Assembly: GCA_937967505.1 (NCBI GenBank)
Contig: CALCJM010000130.1
Location: 1-37,473, forward strand
DNA: 37,473 nucleotides
Origin: an uncultured Pirellulaceae bacterium
Lineage (GTDB): Bacteria; Planctomycetota; Planctomycetia; Pirellulales; Pirellulaceae
Reading direction: 5' to 3'
Shown here piece after piece: positions 31,890 to 37,473 of this stretch; positions within the stretch are counted from its first letter, which is position 1; every line of letters starts with the position of its first letter. The notes beneath the pieces are model-generated. The model saw only the letters and a list, made by a program, of their open reading frames with translations, made no database searches and was not told the DNA's origin. Made by a program: the position numbers and the translations under genes.

Positions 31890-32645
31890 ATGGACCACCA
31901 AAAAACTGATGCTATCGTGCTGCGCGTGGTCGAATTCAGCGAAACCAGTTGCATCGTAACCATGTTTAGCCGGAAGCTGGGTAAGATATCAGCTATAGCG
32001 AAGGGGGCTCGCCGAAAAAAAAATCCCTACGAAGGCGCTCTTGACCTAATTGCGATCTGTCGAATAGTGTTCCTCCACAAATCGTCCCAATCGCTCGATA
32101 TATTAACCGAGGCCAAATTGGAGCGCAGATTTCGTAGTGCGTCTAGGGATCTGGACCGGCTTTATGCCGGGCTGTATCTGATCGAGCTGTTGAATTTGCT
32201 GACCGATGAAGCCGATCCGCATGAAATGTTGTTCGATGTAGCATGTTTGGCGATCGCGCGAATTGACAGCGATTCATCGTTGAAGGATGCGTTGATTGAA
32301 TTTGAGATTCGCATGCTGGATTTGCTGGGACATTTGCCCATGCTGACCCGGTGTGTGGGTTGTGGACGAGAAAGAAAAACGATGAACCGGGTCAATTTTG
32401 GCCTGAATGAGGGTGGCGTAATTTGCCCCGAATGCCGCTCGGGAAAACAAAACATCATCAGCGTCAGTTCCGAAGCGATGGAATTGTTGCTGAGGTTGAC
32501 CAATCACGACGAAGAAAAAGAACAGGGACCCAATCTTTTGTCGAACCATCCGGCTTATGCGGAAGTAAGACGTCTGGTCAGCAAATACATTTTGCATTTG
32601 ATCGGTTACCCACCACGATTACAAAAGTATTTGGGAAACCTGTAA
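31890..32645 (+). CDS. recO: DNA repair protein RecO
   Basis: A 251-residue RecO, which with RecR loads RecA on gaps coated with SSB. The N-terminal OB-fold starts T-D-A-I-V-L-R-V-V-E-F-S-E-T-S and continues G-K-I-S-A-I-A-K-G-A-R-R-K-K-N-P-Y. The helical domain follows. A zinc site is visible as C-V-G-C-G near 153-157 and C-P-E-C near 178-181. The C-terminus keeps L-I-G-Y-P-P-R-L-Q-K-Y-L. Length is usual. It starts three bases after the small membrane protein gene and continues, after 80 bp, into the lipoprotein genes. Confidence 0.93.
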   Translation: MDHQKTDAIVLRVVEFSETSCIVTMFSRKLGKISAIAKGARRKKNPYEGALDLIAICRIVFLHKSSQSLDILTEAKLERRFRSASRDLDRLYAGLYLIELLNLLTDEADPHEMLFDVACLAIARIDSDSSLKDALIEFEIRMLDLLGHLPMLTRCVGCGRERKTMNRVNFGLNEGGVICPECRSGKQNIISVSSEAMELLLRLTNHDEEKEQGPNLLSNHPAYAEVRRLVSKYILHLIGYPPRLQKYLGNL

Positions 32646-32725
32646 GGTTGCCACAAGGCATCAACCACCATTGAATGGCCTTTGATTTTAAGAAGAAATT
32701 CCATTGCGAGACAAGGAAGTCAAGC

Positions 32726-34030
32726 ATGCCGTTGTCACAATCAAATTCACCTACCGGTCGCTGCGGCTACCGCAACTGGATTGCATTTTCACTCTTCTGT
32801 TCGATTGCGTTGTCACTCCTTTCGGGTTGCGCGGCGTTAAAAAAGGGAAGCGATAAAATTGAAAGCGGGTTGCTTGCAGGCAAGAAGCGCGCTTCCAGTT
32901 CTGCAACCTCCAGTGAAGATCCGCTGGATCCGCTGAGCAGTCGCAGTCATCGACGATTACTGTGGGACGACCTTTCCCCAAGTCAATTATCCAACACGTT
33001 AAAAAGCAGCCTTGGTGGCAAGAGTGGCGAACAGGCCGCGCGGCAGTCATTTGCTGCGGGCAAGCAGCTGTTTGATCGCGCTACCGAGATGGTAACTTCC
33101 AATCCTGATGGCACCGACCACGCGGCTGTCTTTCTGGATGCAGCCAGTCATTTTCGTAGCGCCTCCGCCGCCCATCCGGATAGTTCATTAGCCGAAGACG
33201 CGATGTTTTTGGAGGGCGAATCATTTTTCTTTGCCGACCGTTACGTGCAGGCAAATCGCGCGTTCGAAGGATTGGTCGCCGATTACTCGGGTTCGCGGTA
33301 TCTCGATCGGGCTGAACAGCGGCGATATTCGATTGCGTTGTACTGGTTGAAGTTGAAAAAGAACGGGGCATCGGTTGCGTTGAATGATCCCAAACGGCCA
33401 AAATTCGCGCTGGCCGGCGAGGCACGTCGAATTCTGCATCGAATCAGAATCGACGATCCAACCGGAAAACTTGCCGATGACGCCACGTTTGCCCTCGGAA
33501 AAGCATACTTGGAAGCCAAACGTTACGAAGAGGCCGCTGACACATTTTCGTACTTGCGAAAAGACTATCCGGGTAGCACTTTTCAGTTTAAATCCCGGAT
33601 GCTGGAATTGGAATCGTTGCTGAAATCCTATAAAGGACCGGACTACGACGGGACGCCGCTGGTGGAAGCGGAAAAACTTCGCAAGCAGATCGCGATGCAG
33701 TTTCCTGACAAAGCCGGAGAGAATCAGAAAATCCTTGCCCAGCAGTCGTCGCTGATCACCAACCAACTCGCACAACGCGACTTTGAGGTTGGGCAGTTCT
33801 ACGAACGGCGCGGTGAAAACCGGGCTGCCAAACTGTACTACGAAAAAGCACAATCGGATTTTGGCAACAGCGTATTCTCCGAACAGCTTGGCGAACGCAT
33901 TGAAACTGTCGCCAGCCTGCCGCCGGTTCCGAAACCACCGGCCGAATGGGTGCAAAAGATTTTCCCGGACGCCGATTCTGAAAAACCGATTATCGCCGCT
34001 GGTGGCGGCCCGGGCACGATCATCCGTTGA
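32726..34030 (+). CDS. TPR lipoprotein, BamD-like
   Basis: 434 residues from the ATG at 32726, chosen because AAGGAAG lies 6-7 bp upstream; a further ATG at 32675 is in frame but lacks a site. A signal segment ends in the lipobox L-L-S-G-C with the lipidated Cys35. Helical repeats of the TPR type occupy about residues 95-350 (F-L-D-A-A-S-H-F-R-S-A, E-G-E-S-F-F-F-A-D-R-Y, A-L-G-K-A-Y-L-E-A-K-R-Y-E-E-A-A-D-T-F). This is the architecture of the outer-membrane assembly factor BamD, though longer. The LptE-like lipoprotein gene follows, consistent with outer-membrane biogenesis. Sequence identity to BamD cannot be judged here. Confidence 0.75.
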   Translation: MPLSQSNSPTGRCGYRNWIAFSLFCSIALSLLSGCAALKKGSDKIESGLLAGKKRASSSATSSEDPLDPLSSRSHRRLLWDDLSPSQLSNTLKSSLGGKSGEQAARQSFAAGKQLFDRATEMVTSNPDGTDHAAVFLDAASHFRSASAAHPDSSLAEDAMFLEGESFFFADRYVQANRAFEGLVADYSGSRYLDRAEQRRYSIALYWLKLKKNGASVALNDPKRPKFALAGEARRILHRIRIDDPTGKLADDATFALGKAYLEAKRYEEAADTFSYLRKDYPGSTFQFKSRMLELESLLKSYKGPDYDGTPLVEAEKLRKQIAMQFPDKAGENQKILAQQSSLITNQLAQRDFEVGQFYERRGENRAAKLYYEKAQSDFGNSVFSEQLGERIETVASLPPVPKPPAEWVQKIFPDADSEKPIIAAGGGPGTIIR

Positions 34031-34144
34031 TCCGGTTCCGTCGTTAAAGTACCTGATGCAGTTTATAATCCGTGGCCAGCGGTGATGAGGCTGCGTAGCT
34101 GAGACATTTCCATCTTGGACATCGCCCCCAACTAGGCCATTCAT

Positions 34145-34687
34145 TTGCAAACCTGCCCCTCACCGTCCTGTACCAATGCGTCAACAAACTTGGTTGGTTT
34201 GTGTGTCGTGCTATTGGCAGTGCTGACTGGTTCGGGCTGCCGCAGCTATCATCTGGGCAACCAGTATTTGTTTCGTAGTGATATTCGAACCGTACATGTC
34301 GCCATGGCCGATTCGAACTCCAACCGCCGGTTCCTTGGTCAACGCCTGACCGAAGCGGTGGTTAAACAGATCACCAACGCGACACCGTTGACAATCACCG
34401 AACCAGCATTGGCCGACAGCGTGATCACCGCAAAACTGGTCCGGGATCGCAAATCAGTTTTGACGGAGACCTTCACCGACGAGGGCCGCGCCCTAGAAGT
34501 GGGGTGGTTGGTGGAGGTTGACTGGACCGATCGCGCCGGTACACCGCTGATGCAGCGCCAGCGACTTAAAATTGCCCATAATGCAGATTTCATTCCCGAA
34601 GGTGGCCAGTCGCTGGCTACGGCTCAACAAGAAGTGGTTGAACGTATCGCGCGTGAGATTGTAGGACAAATGGAAATGCCCTGGTAA
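34145..34687 (+). CDS. LptE-like LPS-assembly lipoprotein
   Basis: A 180-residue lipoprotein with a lipobox T-G-S-G-C (Cys32) after a hydrophobic segment. It then begins Y-H-L-G-N-Q-Y-L-F-R-S-D-I-R-T-V-H-V-A-M, like LptE-type proteins that plug the LptD barrel. Further LptE-like elements are F-L-G-Q-R-L-T-E-A-V-V-K-Q-I and a beta-strand region with V-D-W-T-D-R-A-G. The gene starts at a TTG (34145), with no in-frame ATG at a sensible position. Position after the BamD-like gene supports a role in outer-membrane assembly. Similarity is moderate, so the name is provisional. Confidence 0.65.
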   Translation: MQTCPSPSCTNASTNLVGLCVVLLAVLTGSGCRSYHLGNQYLFRSDIRTVHVAMADSNSNRRFLGQRLTEAVVKQITNATPLTITEPALADSVITAKLVRDRKSVLTETFTDEGRALEVGWLVEVDWTDRAGTPLMQRQRLKIAHNADFIPEGGQSLATAQQEVVERIAREIVGQMEMPW

Positions 34688-34852
34688 TTCCATCGGTCTC
34701 GTTGAACCTATCGCGCCGCTGTAGATGGTGGATATCCCGTAAGTGGATTGGCTCACATCTGTAGATTGAAAGTCAAAAGTGCTATTCCACCGTGCCGGGC
34801 GATTACTGTATTTAAATCAGAGTTTTCAATCGACACCCAACACGAGTCTGTC

Positions 34853-35401
34853 ATGACAAGTTTTCGCTTCCAGATTATCGGGGGCTGTGCCGCAATCGCA
34901 GTCTGCGTTCTCGTGCACGCCGGATGCAGCAGTGGATTTCCCAGCCTGAAACAATCACCAATGTTTGGCAAGTCGGTTGGGAGCGATTTGGCATCGACGT
35001 TGCGGCCCGAAACGGGACTGGAGCGCGCAGGCGACTGGCTGACCGATTGGGAACTAGCGCATCGCGAATCGCTTCGCACGGGAAAACCAATCATGGCCGT
35101 GTTCACCGGCAGTGACTGGTGCGGCCCCTGTATCCAGTTAAAAAAGAATGTCCTGAAGACAGACCAGTTTAACCGGTGGGCAGCTGACAAGGTCGTTTTG
35201 CTGGAACTGGATTTCCCCAAGAACAAAAATCAGTCGCCGGCGATCAAGGATCAAAACCGCCGTCTGTCGCAGAAGTACAGCATCGCCGGTTACCCAACGG
35301 TGTTGATTATCGACACCGATGGGAAGGTGAGAGGTAAATTGGGGCACGATACTGATCCGAACCGTTGGATAAAACGGGCTGCGGGAATCGTGGGGTCGTG
35401 A
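34853..35401 (+). CDS. Thioredoxin-fold lipoprotein
   Basis: 182 residues from the ATG at 34853; upstream residues in the frame lack a signal. The lipobox V-H-A-G-C places the lipidated Cys at residue 25. The thioredoxin-like domain has the active site W-C-G-P-C at 89-93, preceded by A-V-F-T-G-S-D, and closes with the cis-Pro block I-A-G-Y-P-T-V-L-I-I-D-T-D-G-K. The fold and tail fit thiol-disulfide exchange of exported proteins, near the outer-membrane assembly lipoproteins. Reductase, oxidase or isomerase role cannot be told from sequence. Confidence 0.85.
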   Translation: MTSFRFQIIGGCAAIAVCVLVHAGCSSGFPSLKQSPMFGKSVGSDLASTLRPETGLERAGDWLTDWELAHRESLRTGKPIMAVFTGSDWCGPCIQLKKNVLKTDQFNRWAADKVVLLELDFPKNKNQSPAIKDQNRRLSQKYSIAGYPTVLIIDTDGKVRGKLGHDTDPNRWIKRAAGIVGS

Positions 35402-35504
35402 TTTCTTGGCTTTCCTGACGACGAGATCGCACCGAAACACCGGTTCCTGAGTACGGTGTACTACAGCCGCATCAACCAATTGCCCCTGCTTCACATTTTT
35501 CGAC

Positions 35505-36200
35505 ATGCCCGACCAGACGCGCGTGGTGGCCCCCGGTAAAACTGACGGGACGGTCATTTCAGAATCCGGCCATTCACTAACCATCCCGCACACTTGGGCA
35601 TTATTAAAACCCGGCGATGCGGGAGCAACCCGGCGCGTCAAAGCGGCAGGGCCGTCGTGGACAGTGAAGGCAAAACGCGGTCGTCGTGTTATCGCGCTGG
35701 GCGTATGGGCACCAGCGGATACCATTCAGCGCGTTGTCGCAGGGCTCGAAACCGAACGCTCGACTGACGCTTACAAAAAAAAACAGGCTTCTGCCAAACG
35801 TCGGCGCGATAAAGCTCAAGATCAATACGTAACAGAATTCACCCAGGCAGTTTTTGAATTTCTGGCGTTTGATGACTGCTATTCCGATTTGGCTCAACGT
35901 TTGGCCGTTGCCATCGCGACTCATGCCACTCCCGTCGGCAGCGGCACGGTAGCCCGAACATCCCGTATCCCGGTGCAGCAACGCGCACAATCGGCCGTGA
36001 TCGCATGGCTACGCCACCAGACAACCGGCTACGACAATATGAAGATCCCGCGCGTCAAAGGTAAACGGCGCGAAGTACGACGCATGTTGGCTGCCAAGTC
36101 CAGAGAATTGCTGGATGTCTATCGCAGTGGGCAACCCGTAAACTCAGACACGTGCCTGCTTGAGTCAGCACTGACATCAGCGTTGGTAAAAGCAATCTGA
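35505..36200 (+). CDS. DUF2293 domain protein
   Basis: A 231-residue basic protein, start ATG 35505. The N-terminal part is small, with G-x-x-W-A-L-x-x-P-G-D-A and R-R-V. A Lys/Arg-rich linker (about 88-107, Y-K-K-K-Q-A-S-A-K-R-R-R) follows. The DUF2293 block is at about 140-215: I-A-T-H-A-T-P-V-G-S-G-T-V-A-R-T, then V-I-A-W-L-R-H-Q-T-T-G-Y-D, then R-R-E-V-R-R-M-L. Function is unknown; the basic charge suggests nucleic-acid binding. It is the last gene of the co-directional run. Confidence 0.75.
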   Translation: MPDQTRVVAPGKTDGTVISESGHSLTIPHTWALLKPGDAGATRRVKAAGPSWTVKAKRGRRVIALGVWAPADTIQRVVAGLETERSTDAYKKKQASAKRRRDKAQDQYVTEFTQAVFEFLAFDDCYSDLAQRLAVAIATHATPVGSGTVARTSRIPVQQRAQSAVIAWLRHQTTGYDNMKIPRVKGKRREVRRMLAAKSRELLDVYRSGQPVNSDTCLLESALTSALVKAI

Positions 36201-36715
36201 CGCAGCACTGCGCGATCGGTGGAACCGACTATCGCACTACAGTGAATGCGTTAGCACTGGAAACATTTTTGTAACCGTTCACGGGATTTGAAACTGATGG
36301 TGCATTGTTCGTGAGCCACTTCCTCCCGAACATGTTGACGAATCGTCTGTTTATGAAATTGACACCGCTGAGGCACGCGATCGGGTCAGTTGTTGCGGTT
36401 TTCTTGGTCATGGCCCTTGTCTAGCTGATAATTGTATAGCGTGCCCTATGCCGTCCAAAATGACCATCAGGTCATTAGTTTCGTTCTGAATTTTTGATTC
36501 GCAAGTCAAGCCTTTTATTCCCCGTGCAGGATGAAACGATTGGCGTGTTTTGCCGCTCACCCACAGGCGATTGCTCGAGAAACCCAAAGGCAAGCCGCAT
36601 CATGTCAGCCTTATGACTGTCCAAGGAAGCACTTTCATGCGAAAATTAACAAAGAATCTGCCATCCAAAATTAAGACATCGGATTCACACGTGTCCGTGA
36701 CTACCATCTGCGAAT
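36201..36715. other. Intergenic region before the TetR gene
   Basis: About 515 bp without a supported gene. A CACGTG-centred dyad ACACGTGT with flanking TCAC...GTGA lies at about 36687-36704, 12-30 bp before the TetR start, and could be an operator. Confidence 0.35.
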
Positions 36716-37333
36716 ATGTCAAAGTCAAAAAAACCTCACCGTCGAAAAGATGCCCGCCCGGCTGAAATTGTTGAGGCTGCGATGGCTGTGTTTATTGAGC
36801 AAGGGTTCGCCGGAGCCAAAGTTGTCGATATTGCCAAGCGCGCGAAATCCGCCAAGGGGACGGTATACCTGTACTTTGAAACCAAGGAGCAACTATTTGA
36901 AGCTGTCGTTCGCCAATATATTCAACCGACACATGTCGACATGCGGGCGATGGCGAAAAATTTCTCAGGATCATCCAGTGAAATGTTAAGCATGATATTA
37001 CACAGGTTCTATGCAGAGTTCGTTGGCAATGAGCAGCGAAGATCAATCATGCGAATTCTGATTTCTGAAGGACATCGCTTCCCTGAGCTCACGGAGTATT
37101 ACTACAAAGAAATCATCTCGAAGGCAGAAAAGATGATTAAGCAGATAATCAAGCGTGGGATTGACAGTGGAGAGTTTCGAGAATCACCCGCACAAAAAAT
37201 TCCCACCGTGGTGATGGGGCCGGCAGTCATGGCGGCGATTTGGAAAATGACTTTTGACAATGCTTCCAAATTGAATCTCAAGAAATTTGCCGAAGCGCAT
37301 GTTGATATGGTGCTGAACGGATTGAGAGCTTAA
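36716..37333 (+). CDS. TetR/AcrR family transcriptional regulator
   Basis: A 205-residue repressor. The DNA-binding domain is at about residues 17-62: I-V-E-A-A-M-A-V-F-I-E-Q-G-F-A-G-A-K-V-V-D-I-A-K-R-A, then K-G-T-V-Y-L-Y-F-E-T-K-E-Q-L-F, the TetR_N signature. The helical C-terminal ligand domain resembles the AefR/TetR_C_ type. Ligand and targets are unknown; no divergent efflux gene lies beside it. The start ATG at 36716 lacks a strong ribosome site. The stop overlaps the end of the convergent partial gene by a few bases. Confidence 0.9.
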   Translation: MSKSKKPHRRKDARPAEIVEAAMAVFIEQGFAGAKVVDIAKRAKSAKGTVYLYFETKEQLFEAVVRQYIQPTHVDMRAMAKNFSGSSSEMLSMILHRFYAEFVGNEQRRSIMRILISEGHRFPELTEYYYKEIISKAEKMIKQIIKRGIDSGEFRESPAQKIPTVVMGPAVMAAIWKMTFDNASKLNLKKFAEAHVDMVLNGLRA

Positions 37334-37473
37334 AAAAGGCTCTTCGGAAGAGTTTGTGGGTGATTTAGGCGGTTTTTCAGTCTCCGCTTGAGCCCCTCAG
37401 GACTCTGATCGACGAATGTATTTGGTGCGGGTTTTGGAGCTGGAAGCTTTAATGGTTTGGCACCGGCTTCATC
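37330..37473 (-). CDS. C-terminal end of an unidentified protein (partial)
   Basis: The minus-strand frame is open from the window edge to a TAA at 37332-37330, 47 residues. It is Pro/Lys-rich: K-P-L-K-L-P-A-P-K-P-A-P-N then a charged helix-like segment L-K-R-R-L-K-N-R-L. Composition is protein-like, but no family can be named from the tail. The gene would be convergent with the TetR gene and overlap its stop by 4 bases. Confidence 0.4.
   Translation of the reverse strand, partial: DEAGAKPLKLPAPKPAPNTFVDQSPEGLKRRLKNRLNHPQTLPKSLF

Overview
The window looks like a chromosomal segment from a planctomycete of the Pirellulaceae type (Rhodopirellula-like). The evidence is one c-type-haem DUF1549/DUF1553 protein next to a Tat-exported DUF1501 protein, a mammalian-type PTPMT1-like phosphatase, a DUF1570 metallopeptidase-like protein, many secreted or lipid-anchored proteins of unknown function, and small operons interleaved on both strands. 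No rRNA, phage, plasmid origin or CRISPR array was seen. Species is inferred from gene families only.

Layout. 1-135 is the 3' end of an ISL3-type transposase. 0.2-3.5 kb holds a membrane protein, a PTPMT1-like phosphatase, an RlmM-like rRNA methyltransferase and a HAD protein. 3.5-5.5 kb holds a low-complexity lipoprotein gene bracketed by two inverted copies of a 102-bp palindromic element. 5.5-10.3 kb is the DUF1501 / c-type cytochrome operon. 10.4-11.2 kb carries a Rieske ferredoxin and a SufT-like (MIP18) protein. 11.4-16 kb holds a parvulin-like PPIase, two exported proteins of unknown function and a DUF1570 protein. 16-18 kb is gene-poor, with an IS256-type transposase remnant, a tRNA-Glu with its own promoter and terminator, and csrA. 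18.9-22.1 kb holds DUF2203, TatD, a CinA C-terminal amidohydrolase and an exported seven-bladed lactonase. 22.3-27.7 kb holds a GT9 heptosyltransferase-like gene, gnd, a DinB-like protein and zwf. 27.8-30.4 kb holds YjbQ, a small protein gene with a clear promoter, long leader stem and terminator, and ribBA. 30.5-36.2 kb is a co-directional run: esterase, small membrane protein, recO, TPR lipoprotein, LptE-like lipoprotein, thioredoxin lipoprotein and DUF2293. A TetR regulator and the tail of a convergent gene close the window.

How genes relate. zwf and gnd, with the lactonase between 20.9 and 22.1 kb, bring the three activities of the oxidative pentose phosphate branch within 7 kb. However, the lactonase carries a signal peptide and so may not serve the cytosolic step. 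The heptosyltransferase, LptE-like and TPR lipoproteins suggest an LPS-bearing outer membrane. Rieske and SufT point to Fe-S cluster handling.

The most unusual items are the paired 102-bp palindromic elements, the promoter plus 11-bp long-range stem at 28.5 kb (a possible small RNA or attenuator), the csrA leader with two GGA sites, and a 15-bp tandem duplication inside csrA. No clearly new multi-gene system was identified.
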